A DNA stretch of 64,000 bases, taken from the NCBI RefSeq assembly GCF_009928685.1, contig NZ_WWEO01000045.1, positions 806,001-870,000 on the forward strand, read 5' to 3'. The notes under the pieces are model-generated. The model searched no databases. It was not told the origin of the DNA and saw only the letters and a list, made by a program, of their open reading frames with translations. Position numbers and translations under genes: made by a program. The stretch is from Mucilaginibacter agri (GTDB lineage: Bacteria > Bacteroidota > Bacteroidia > Sphingobacteriales > Sphingobacteriaceae). Below, in pieces: positions 1 to 7,042 of the stretch (positions within the stretch are counted from its first letter, which is position 1; each line of letters opens with the position of its first letter).

Positions 1-154
1 AATTCCCCCCATTGGGAGGGAATTGGAAGTATTTTGCTGTAGCAGGGACGGGTTTCGTCGCAATTCGATAGCGTAAACCCCTTCCTACACGCTTCCGAGG
101 GAGGGAATCGCATATCCCCGTGCTTTTTAACGGACCGAAGATTATTGATGGAAG
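1..154. other. Left-edge non-coding sequence, possible intergenic repeat
   Basis: No gene is visible. The stretch has short G- and C-runs in inverted orientation (CCCCCC at 5-10 facing GGGAGGG at 15-21, and GAGGGAGGG near 98-106). This resembles dispersed intergenic repeats in Bacteroidota genomes, but only one copy is in the window, so repeat status is a guess. Confidence 0.2.
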
Positions 155-556
155 CTAAAGCAACTCATACGACTCCCTTATATACTTAATCATAACAGGT
201 TTAATGTCTTCCACTTTCGATATCCTGAAATGATTAGCATACCGGCCCGAATAAATCAAACTTTTATAGGGCATCAAATCTTTAAGCGGAGCCGTCGAAT
301 AAAACTTCACATCCAATACCGCTTTCATAGGTTTAATTACCAAAAAGGTTTGGTTGTGCACAAACACCACGCAGTTCGGCGTATTGCTTATGGCTACATT
401 GTCCCAATCGGCAACTGCTAAAAGTAGTTTGTCGAACGCAAGCATGAGTTCGGCGCTCCGGCCTTCAAATAAAGTATCGAGGTTAACTTTTGCGCAATAG
501 TGCGTTTGTGTTTCACTCTTTAATTCCCTCTCACACTTTGGGCAAATCCAGGTCAT
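155..556 (-). CDS. DUF5655 domain protein with N-terminal zinc ribbon
   Basis: A 133-residue cytosolic protein. It opens with CPKC (residues 5-8) and a second Cys near residue 21, consistent with half of a small zinc-binding ribbon. From about residue 28 the pattern LFEGRSAELMLAFDKLL, then CVVFVHNQTFLVIKPMK and FYSTAPLK, matches the DUF5655 family (function unknown; often stand-alone or fused to DNA- or peptide-related domains). No signal peptide or membrane segment is seen. It is a single gene facing away from the SSB gene. The family call is by recognition; the molecular role is unknown. Confidence 0.65.
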   Translation of the reverse strand: MTWICPKCERELKSETQTHYCAKVNLDTLFEGRSAELMLAFDKLLLAVADWDNVAISNTPNCVVFVHNQTFLVIKPMKAVLDVKFYSTAPLKDLMPYKSLIYSGRYANHFRISKVEDIKPVMIKYIRESYELL

Positions 557-769
557 TTAGCTTGTTCTGATTTCGGGTTAAAATAGGATTTTATTCAGGT
601 TTTAAATTATGTTGTGATGGCACGATTAATACTTTCTAACCACCCGCTACAATCTGCAGCTATAAACGAAACAAAACAAAGTTGCAAAAAATCTTGTTTA
701 TGCATTGACTATTAACCTCTTAAATACTAAACATATTTAATATAAACGCTCATTTAAATCAAATTAAAA

Positions 770-1150
770 ATGCCTGGAATAAATAAAGCGATCCTTGTCG
801 GCAATATTTGCCGGGAACCTGAGCTCCGATACCTACCAGGAGAGATCGCCGTACTCAATTTTATGGTGGCAACAACAGAACACATTTTTAAGAACGGTAC
901 ACCCACCGAACATACCGAAAAGCACAGCGTTATTATGTGGCGAAATTTGGCTGAAATAGCCTACAAACAACTTCGTAACGGTCAGTTGATCTATGTTGAA
1001 GGTAAATTTCGTACCCGATGTGCCGAAAGCAAAGAAAACATCAGATCGTACCACACCGAAATAGTGGCGGACCATTTCAAATTACTAGGCCGCACTAAAG
1101 ATTTTGACACATCTGTTCAACCTGTTCGGGAAGCTGATGCGGCGCGTTGA
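770..1150 (+). CDS. ssb: Single-stranded DNA-binding protein paralogue
   Basis: A 126-residue OB-fold protein. NKAILVGNICREPELRY at residues 5-21 is the classical SSB beta-1/beta-2 signature, followed by LNFMVATTE, HSVIMWRNLAEIA and GQLIYVEGKF, the usual core order. It should coat single-stranded DNA in replication, repair or recombination. Unusually, it ends soon after the OB fold in VREADAAR and lacks the acidic DIPF-type tail that recruits partner proteins, so it is probably an accessory rather than the housekeeping SSB. A strong hairpin terminator follows. The ATG at 770 is preceded by an AT-rich leader typical of Bacteroidota starts. Confidence 0.85.
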   Translation: MPGINKAILVGNICREPELRYLPGEIAVLNFMVATTEHIFKNGTPTEHTEKHSVIMWRNLAEIAYKQLRNGQLIYVEGKFRTRCAESKENIRSYHTEIVADHFKLLGRTKDFDTSVQPVREADAAR

Positions 1151-1206
1151 TGCTTCTAAGCCGCTGGGGGTATTACCGGCGATGTAGAAAATTTATTCTT
1201 TTATTG

Positions 1207-1240
1207 AAGAGCAACAGTATTTAACACTGTTGCTCTTTTT
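1207..1240 (+). terminator. Intrinsic terminator of the ssb gene
   Basis: A perfect 12-bp stem, AAGAGCAACAGT (1207-1218) with ACTGTTGCTCTT (1226-1237), a 7-nt loop, and a T-run at 1236-1240. The T-run is on the plus strand only, so it serves ssb. The convergent minus-strand gene ends at 1249. Confidence 0.85.
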
Positions 1241-1248
1241 ATTTCAAT

Positions 1249-2310
1249 CTATTTCAACAGTACTTTCCTGATCAATTGCCGGGTATCAGTAAAGTACAGG
1301 GTGCTTTCATCTTTCGATAGCGCAAGTTGTATGGGGCGTATATCGGCATAAACCCCTACACCATCGTGCGCGTCAAAGGGTTTACTCGGGCCGCTAATGT
1401 ATTGCAGTTTTCCGTCTACAATCCTTTTCAGCGCAGCATCGTCAACAATATAAAGGGTTCGGCCATCCTTAGTACCTACTATGCAGTTAATATTGCTAAA
1501 CGTAAGATCTCTGAAAATGCGGGTGAATACACCCGATGGTGTAAGCTTATAAATGCTTTTGTAATTCATCACAATGTATCTTACCCCATTGTATCCAATG
1601 TAAAAAGTTCTTACATCCGGGCCATTTCCTACGGTTGGATCACGATATACCGAATCTCTTGGCCAATTAATCTCATCGGTACCCAGATACCCTTGCGGAC
1701 TGATTTTAAACTTCTGAATCATACTGTTGCCCGTATTTAAGTTAACGCCGCTAACCCAAACGTCGCCTGTGATCTTATCTGTTTGCAGATCATCATAATC
1801 ATATGATCTTCTGGTAGCATTGGTATTATTGCTCGAGGCCGGCGCAAAGGGTGGTGTAAGCGCCTGGCCATTGGGTTTCACAATCCACATATTATTAAAC
1901 GCGACAACCCCCACGGTATTTATTGTAAGAATATTTATAGTACCGTCTTTTTGCACCCTTACACGCATCGGCGAGTGCAATGCAAAGCCGTTATCGGGAG
2001 AGTTTGGAATAGGCACCGTTGTTACAACACCTGCCGGTGTAACCTTGCGGATCAGGCTTGCATTCTGATCGGCAACATAAAGATTGCCGTCATCGGCCAA
2101 ATCCAACCCGTTGGCAAATTGAAAGTGCTCTCCGGTTTTGCCCGCAATGGTTTGAATGGTCAAAGGCAAAGTTGTACCCGCAGCGATTGCAGCCTGGGCT
2201 TCGGGCGATGCCGCCTCAACGTTGTTTGGTTTACCCGATAATTCTTCTGTTTTTTTGCAGCCGGCTATGCTTAAGCCAAGCAATGCAACTAGTAAAATTT
2301 TAGATTTCAT
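1249..2310 (-). CDS. NHL-type beta-propeller lipoprotein
   Basis: A 353-residue secreted lipoprotein. The N-terminus has a lipoprotein signal with lipobox SIAGC (Cys18). The mature chain has repeated blade motifs such as GLDLADDGNLYVADQNASLI, VGTKDGRTLYIVDDAALKRI and LALSKDESTLYFTDTRQLI, the NHL/SMP-30-like six-bladed propeller pattern. Such proteins usually sit at the cell surface or in the periplasm and bind a ligand; some act on sugars. No catalytic residues can be assigned. It is a single gene converging on ssb. The propeller call is fairly safe; ligand and role are unknown. Confidence 0.7.
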   Translation of the reverse strand: MKSKILLVALLGLSIAGCKKTEELSGKPNNVEAASPEAQAAIAAGTTLPLTIQTIAGKTGEHFQFANGLDLADDGNLYVADQNASLIRKVTPAGVVTTVPIPNSPDNGFALHSPMRVRVQKDGTINILTINTVGVVAFNNMWIVKPNGQALTPPFAPASSNNTNATRRSYDYDDLQTDKITGDVWVSGVNLNTGNSMIQKFKISPQGYLGTDEINWPRDSVYRDPTVGNGPDVRTFYIGYNGVRYIVMNYKSIYKLTPSGVFTRIFRDLTFSNINCIVGTKDGRTLYIVDDAALKRIVDGKLQYISGPSKPFDAHDGVGVYADIRPIQLALSKDESTLYFTDTRQLIRKVLLK

Positions 2311-2595
2311 AGATATGGCTTTAATAATTTAAGCTGGTGGAGTAGGAAAGCAAGTGAGGGGGCTTTGCCGGGAAAAGCAAGATCTATAATTGGTTAATTC
2401 AAAGCTATAGAAGATACGCAGCAATTGGGGCGGGCGTTTACTATTATGCTAAAAATGAGAAATTGTGTATAAATGTGAGTAATTTTTCACACCTGAGCTC
2501 ACGCAATCTTTTGTCTTGTAGACTAGTTTACAACCCATTCTTTTTTATATTTTGCGCCCGTTTTTAATTTACTGACCTTACATCTTCTATTATTA

Positions 2596-3702
2596 ATGAA
2601 CAATAATGAGCTGGCCCCCAAGCCACATTACCCCATATTAGACGGCCTTCGCGGTGTCGCAGCTATAATAGTTGTAACATTTCATTTGGCAGAGCCCTTA
2701 TCAACCAGTCATTTAGATAACCTGGTCAATCATGGCTACCTGGCGGTAGATTTTTTCTTTTTGTTATCGGGTTTTGTGATTGGTTATGCTTACGACGACC
2801 GCTGGCCTAAAATGACCGTTGGCAGTTTTTTTAAACGCCGTATCGAACGCCTTCAACCAATGGTGGTTTTGGGGATGACTCTCGGGGCAATCGGATTCTA
2901 TTTCACAGACTCTACACTGTGGCCGCTCATTCATACCGTCCCACTATGGAAAATGCTGGTGGTGATGCTGATTGGTTATACTATTCTTCCTGTGCCCCTA
3001 TCGCTCGACATTCGGGGTTGGGAAGAGATGCATCCGTTGAATAGTGTTGGATGGTCGTTATTTTTCGAATACATTGCCAACATTCTTTATGCTATATGGA
3101 TCAGGAAGTTTTCTAAAACGGCATTAGGTATCCTGGTGGGTATTGCCGCAATCGCACTTGCGCACCTGGCCATAACAAACGGCGACGTAGGCGGCGGCTG
3201 GACCTTAAATGTGGAGCAGGTACGCATCGGTCTAACGCGTACAATGTACCCCTTCTTTGCAGGTCTGCTACTTTCGCGCATAGTGAAGCCTACTCAAATA
3301 AAAAATGCCTTTTTATTGTGCAGCCTTTTAGTTGCTTTAGTGCTTTATATGCCGCGCATTAGCGGTGCTGAGCATATTTGGTTGAACGGCATCTACGAAT
3401 CTGTGTGCATCATCATCGTTTTCCCTCTCATCGTTTACCTGGGCGCAAGTGGTGTAATGCAAACTACAAGAGAGAATAGAATATGCAAATTCCTGGGCGA
3501 TATCTCCTATCCGCTCTATATGGTACACTACCCGCTGGTATATTTTTACGTTGCCTGGATAAGTAACCATAAAGGAACAACCATTGTGCAGGCCTGGCCT
3601 TATGCCTTACTCATTTTAACAAGCGCCGTAGTTTTAGCCTACGCCACATTGAAATGGTATGATGAGCCGGTTAGGAAATGGTTGCGAAAGAAGCTCGGGT
3701 AG
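2596..3702 (+). CDS. Membrane acyltransferase, acyltransferase-3 family
   Basis: A 368-residue integral membrane protein with about ten hydrophobic segments. The N-terminus, LDGLRGVAAIIVVTFH (residues 15-30), is the family signature containing the catalytic-type His, followed by YLAVDFFFLLSGFVI and RRIERLQPM. The C-terminal YPLYMVHYPLVYF matches the last conserved block. Members of this OafA/YrhL-type family transfer acyl groups from the cytoplasm to surface polysaccharides or other lipid-linked acceptors. Length is normal. It is a single gene; the substrate cannot be inferred from its neighbours. Confidence 0.85.
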   Translation: MNNNELAPKPHYPILDGLRGVAAIIVVTFHLAEPLSTSHLDNLVNHGYLAVDFFFLLSGFVIGYAYDDRWPKMTVGSFFKRRIERLQPMVVLGMTLGAIGFYFTDSTLWPLIHTVPLWKMLVVMLIGYTILPVPLSLDIRGWEEMHPLNSVGWSLFFEYIANILYAIWIRKFSKTALGILVGIAAIALAHLAITNGDVGGGWTLNVEQVRIGLTRTMYPFFAGLLLSRIVKPTQIKNAFLLCSLLVALVLYMPRISGAEHIWLNGIYESVCIIIVFPLIVYLGASGVMQTTRENRICKFLGDISYPLYMVHYPLVYFYVAWISNHKGTTIVQAWPYALLILTSAVVLAYATLKWYDEPVRKWLRKKLG

Positions 3703-3731
3703 TTTAGAATATGTTTGGTATTTAGGCATAA

Positions 3732-3945
3732 TCAGTTTACCGCAAGGGAGACCCTTGCGGTAACGAGCGGGACCCTTGCGGGAGCAGGAGGAGACATCTT
3801 TTCTAAATCCGATTCCAATTCATCAATCTTATTACTAAGCATTTTTTGAATCGCATCCCTGATTTCCTGTGTACTCTTATTTGGAACTCCGCTTGTTTCT
3901 ACCACTGTTTGGTACTTTAGCTATACCTTTTTGAAATTTACCCAT
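3732..3945 (-). pseudogene. Frameshifted, truncated DUF5681-like gene relic
   Basis: Reading leftwards from ATG at 3945, frame 1 gives MGKFQKGIAKVPNSGRNK. One extra base near 3891 then shifts the reading, and the next frame continues GVPNKSTQEIRDAIQKMLSN and IDELESDLEKM before TGA at 3734-3732. Joined, this follows the pattern of small Bacteroidota proteins with a DUF5681-type start (FxKGxSGNPxGR..GxPNK), often linked to phage or mobile DNA. The last 20 or so codons are made of the hairpin repeat at 3737-3781, so the natural C-terminus appears to have been replaced. It is the only gene-like content of the 3703-4117 interval. Confidence 0.55.
3737..3781. repeat. Hairpin-forming repeat, CCGCAAGGG type
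   Basis: A perfect 12-bp inverted repeat, TTACCGCAAGGG (3737-3748) with CCCTTGCGGTAA (3752-3763) and a 3-nt loop, followed by a further half copy (ACCCTTGCGG, 3772-3781). A related weaker hairpin lies at 5213-5233 on the far side of the RES-like gene. It resembles a small dispersed palindromic element rather than a terminator, as no T-run follows. Confidence 0.5.
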
Positions 3946-4007
3946 CTCTATAATTCCTCTATTTTATCATAAATATTAGATGCTATATGTATGAAGATAA
4001 AGATTGA

Positions 4008-4042
4008 TTTAACACCAATGTTAATTATCAACCAGTGTTAAA
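4008..4042. promoter_or_regulatory. Inverted repeat upstream of the RES-like gene
   Basis: TTTAACAC (4008-4015) and GTGTTAAA (4035-4042) form an 8-bp dyad separated by 19 nt, ending about 75 nt before the likely ATG at 4118. Spacing and position would suit an operator. No binding protein is encoded next to it. Confidence 0.3.
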
Positions 4043-4117
4043 AACTCAATCAAAAACCGTTTGATTTAATTGGTATCTTTAAGTATAAATTTAATCAACC
4101 ATTTAATTATCAATAAA

Positions 4118-5080
4118 ATGCAAAAATTGAACGACCTAATAAATAAGCCATCAGTGATTAGTTATATCGAAAACAACCTTGAATTGTTGGACAGTAAACT
4201 TTCTGCCTTAAAAGCCCTTGAAACAAAAGAGTTAGATAAATACAACTTTCAAAAAGCAATAGAAACCTTTTATTCAATATTTGCAAGAGTTCCACTTTTG
4301 GTAAATGAATTATCTGAAATCTCGATTATGAGAAGTAGGAAAAATATGAACGGGGAAATATTTTCTAACCAGCAGGAAATTTCATACAATATAGAAAAGC
4401 CTGAAGTTATAGGTTTAGGACGATTTAACCGAATTGGAGAACCCTTATTTTATGGTTCGTTACCAACTGAATCTAAGGAAGAAAACAATGTCTTATCTTG
4501 TGTCTTAGAGGGATGTAAAGAACTTTCTGACAAACATAATCCTATAGGGATACAAGATGTTACTGTAGGTAAATGGAAAATCACTACTCCGCTACAGGTA
4601 ATCAATCTATGTGTAGATGATTTTCATCTACAAAGTAATCCAGAATTCAAGCAAACAATTAACAAGTTTCTTAATGAAATTGAAAGTTGTTTCTCAGAAA
4701 AAGCTGGCAGATGGTTAGTAGAATTTTATAAATACATTTCCCTATTAAACAGAACTGAGGGTGACAATCTTTATTACTTGTCAGTAGCGATGTTCACCGC
4801 TATGAAACTTTACTACAGAAGAATAGTTGGCGTTGAAATTAACGGAATTATGTATACAAGTGCAATGACTGAGGGCAAAGGACTAAACATAGTTCTATCT
4901 CGGAAATCAATAGACAATTGTCTAACGTTGGATATTGTTGTAATGTATCGATACTTTTTAGAAACATTCACCAAAGAAACTTACTTAGCATACCCAATTA
5001 GTTCAATTGCAAAAGTAAAGGACAGAAAATTTATGTTAACGAATTTAACAATCAACGCAAAGCTTAAAAAAGCAAATTAA
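4118..5080 (+). CDS. RES-like domain protein
   Basis: A 320-residue protein. A longer reading frame begins with TTG at 4070, but ATG at 4118 (MQKLNDLINK) is preferred. Residues 101-131, with GRFNRIGEPLFYGSLPTES then a Glu, resemble the RES-domain start (R-x-N-x-x-G-x-P-x-xY...TA..E). A later NGIMYTSAMTEGKGLNIVLS resembles the RES block with Tyr and Ser. RES proteins of toxin-antitoxin systems degrade NAD+ and are normally paired with an Xre/MbcA-like antitoxin; none is next to this gene. The first 95 residues are helical and not part of the core. The gene is visibly more AT-rich than its neighbours, lies beside a phage-like relic and is bracketed by related hairpins, so recent acquisition is likely. 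The match is by eye and moderate. Confidence 0.5.
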   Translation: MQKLNDLINKPSVISYIENNLELLDSKLSALKALETKELDKYNFQKAIETFYSIFARVPLLVNELSEISIMRSRKNMNGEIFSNQQEISYNIEKPEVIGLGRFNRIGEPLFYGSLPTESKEENNVLSCVLEGCKELSDKHNPIGIQDVTVGKWKITTPLQVINLCVDDFHLQSNPEFKQTINKFLNEIESCFSEKAGRWLVEFYKYISLLNRTEGDNLYYLSVAMFTAMKLYYRRIVGVEINGIMYTSAMTEGKGLNIVLSRKSIDNCLTLDIVVMYRYFLETFTKETYLAYPISSIAKVKDRKFMLTNLTINAKLKKAN

Positions 5081-5212
5081 ATACTATTATCTTTAGTTCT
5101 GTTATACCAGCTACAGACAACAGTAAAGAATTCTCTTATGCAAGTTGAGTAACTACTGTTAAATTGCTAGGGTATCCATAAATGAACCATCGACATGGTG
5201 CCCCCTTCGCTA

Positions 5213-5233
5213 CCGCAAGGCTCTGCCTTGTGG
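5213..5233. repeat. Second hairpin of the CCGCAAGG type
   Basis: CCGCAAGG (5213-5220), loop CTCTG, then CCTTGTGG (5226-5233): 8 bp including one G-T wobble. It shares the CCGCAAGG core with the repeat at 3737-3781, so the two bracket the RES-like gene. Confidence 0.35.
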
Positions 5234-5328
5234 GTGTAAATATCTACAGTTACTGCTAACGGGTGAATTGACCCTATAAATTACATTCCCACTTCAACCG
5301 ATGGAAGTATCACAGCACCATCTCCCCC

Positions 5329-6321
5329 TCACTTCTTAAAATAAGCATTTGGCCCTTTTCCCATGGTAAGCATGCCTGCTACGAAACCATTTTGAAGATC
5401 AAAAGTAGCACCAGTGGAACCGACGATACATTCGCCACGCTTGAGATCGGCCCAGGTACGGATTTGATAAACGGGTTCGATGCCTGTGCAATGGGCGCCC
5501 ATAAAATAACGTACCCCAGCTTTTTTCAGGGCCTCTGCAGTCCACTTAATTTGCTCATCGCTACTGGCTAGCAGGTGAAAGCCTCCAATTGCCGCATATA
5601 TAGGTTGGTCTTGGAAGTGTTTTTGAACTGCAGTCAAAAGATTTACGGTACCGCTATGCCCACAGCCGGTTAGGGGAATTAACCCTTTGGTGGTTCGGAT
5701 TACCATCGACATATCTTCGGGTACGGTATCGGGCACAATAGTTCCGTTCTTATAAACTCGTTTTAAGGTAGGTGGATAGTTCTTTTCTGGATAGATTCGG
5801 GGTACATCGTTCCCCGTTAAAAAAACGCCGGGAGCAATCTCTTTCCAGGTTTTCAGTTCGACGATCTTACCGCCCGATTGTACGTAAGCAGCCGAATCTT
5901 TCCGATTACTAAACATTGGTCCCTTGGGGGTTATCCGGCCGTCGAAGAATCCGGGAGCCACATAAGTGAGCGACATGGCCGAAGGGTTTATAGCGCTCAT
6001 CTCCTGCCGCAAAGGCAGCCAACCCGACGTATGATCGTCGTGCCCGTGGCTGAAGGCAATTATAGGTACTTTAGAAAGATCGATGCCCAGATCTTTGGCA
6101 TTATCCAACACCACATGCCTAGTACCGCCCGAGTCGAAAAGTATTTTACTACTGTCTGATTCAATAAGCGCCGAAAAACCCCAGTCGCCCGTGCCTTCTT
6201 GAGCCAGCATGGTACTCAAAATGGTAATTTTCAGATCTTTTACTACATGAGCAGCTGGCTGCTGTGCTTTCAATACGATACTAAAAACGCAAAGGGCAAA
6301 CAGTAGGTAAATCTTTTTCAT
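5329..6321 (-). CDS. Secreted MBL-fold metallohydrolase
   Basis: 330 residues with a Sec signal peptide (1-19, cut before QQPAA). SHGHDDHTSG at residues 91-100 supplies the metal-binding HxHxDH motif (His92, His94, Asp96, His97). Further ligand motifs follow: GCGHSG, GGFHLL and GAHCTG. The arrangement and length match the DHPS-like branch of the metallo-beta-lactamase superfamily, related to 7,8-dihydropterin-6-methyl-aminobenzene-phosphate synthase. In Bacteroidota these are usually periplasmic hydrolases of unknown substrate. It is a single gene divergent from the cupin gene at 6435. Confidence 0.8.
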   Translation of the reverse strand: MKKIYLLFALCVFSIVLKAQQPAAHVVKDLKITILSTMLAQEGTGDWGFSALIESDSSKILFDSGGTRHVVLDNAKDLGIDLSKVPIIAFSHGHDDHTSGWLPLRQEMSAINPSAMSLTYVAPGFFDGRITPKGPMFSNRKDSAAYVQSGGKIVELKTWKEIAPGVFLTGNDVPRIYPEKNYPPTLKRVYKNGTIVPDTVPEDMSMVIRTTKGLIPLTGCGHSGTVNLLTAVQKHFQDQPIYAAIGGFHLLASSDEQIKWTAEALKKAGVRYFMGAHCTGIEPVYQIRTWADLKRGECIVGSTGATFDLQNGFVAGMLTMGKGPNAYFKK

Positions 6322-6434
6322 AGATTGCTAATGAGTTAACTTAAAGGTAATGATTATAATATCAAATGGATAGCATACTAAATGCTGCAAACAATAGCCG
6401 CTGAAAATAGTTACCCAAACACAACCCAACCGCT

Positions 6435-6782
6435 ATGAGCATCTCTCCTACCAACATCACCGACCTAAATCAGTACATCGGAAAAACTTTTGATGGTTAT
6501 AAAAACGTTTCCCTGGCAGATGTAAATGATCATGTGGTGCGGATGGGCATCATGACCGAAGATTTCTACTGGCACTATCACCCCAATTCCGACGAAACGT
6601 TTATCGTTATCGACGGTATACTCTTAATCGATCTTGAGACGGAAACGATTGAATTGGATAAAGGACAGATGATCACCATCCCTAAAAACATGCCGCATCG
6701 CACCCGCCCCAAAGGTGCGCAATCCATTAATTTAACGATAGAGCTCGCGGCAATGGAAACCGTACGACTGGAAGAAAAATAA
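6435..6782 (+). CDS. Small cupin-domain protein
   Basis: A 115-residue single-domain cupin. Motif 1 is WHYHPNSDETFIVIDG (HxH plus Glu) and motif 2 is GQMITIPKNMPHRT, including the last His, so all four usual metal ligands are present. It is cytosolic with no signal peptide. Stand-alone cupins of this size act in metabolite binding, isomerisation or detoxification; nothing here fixes the substrate. It diverges from the MBL gene and converges on the histidine kinase gene across a dyad-rich spacer. Confidence 0.8.
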   Translation: MSISPTNITDLNQYIGKTFDGYKNVSLADVNDHVVRMGIMTEDFYWHYHPNSDETFIVIDGILLIDLETETIELDKGQMITIPKNMPHRTRPKGAQSINLTIELAAMETVRLEEK

Positions 6783-6852
6783 ACGAGTTAGCAGAATTAT
6801 GTACTGGAACTAATTTCAATAATCCGCTGGCGGAACATTGACATCGAAAAAG

Positions 6853-6970
6853 ACTTAAAAGTCATTAAAAGTGGTGCATCGATGTTCTATTGCAAACATA
6901 AAAAAAATACATAAACCAATAACAATCAGCTTAATAACCGCTTCATCTAAAGTAAAAATGACTTTTAAGT
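6853..6970. repeat. Outer inverted repeat of a dyad-rich spacer
   Basis: ACTTAAAAGTCATT (6853-6866) is the exact reverse complement of AATGACTTTTAAGT (6957-6970), 14 bp with 90 nt between the arms. Inside lies GTGGTGCATCGATGTTC (6871-6887), which shares GTGGTGCA with the palindrome at 6980-7014. ACATCGA (6841-6847) is also complementary to TCGATGT (6879-6885). Confidence 0.6.
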
Positions 6971-6979
6971 AGGAACACA

Positions 6980-7014
6980 GTGGAACATGTGGTGCAATGC
7001 ACCACATGTTCCAC
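6980..7014. repeat. Perfect 17-bp palindrome with 1-nt centre
   Basis: GTGGAACATGTGGTGCA (6980-6996) and TGCACCACATGTTCCAC (6998-7014) are exact reverse complements around a single base. The element lies between the convergent cupin and histidine kinase genes. It could end transcription from either side, but no T-run follows on either strand, so it may instead be a mobile palindromic element or a protein-binding site. Confidence 0.75.
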
Positions 7015-7042
7015 CAAAGCAAAAATCCCGCTAATTTTGGCG

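Noticed and set aside
3737..3763. Terminator for the acyltransferase gene
   Set aside because: The stem is perfect but no T-run follows on either strand, and it overlaps the relic gene; it is better seen as a repeat.
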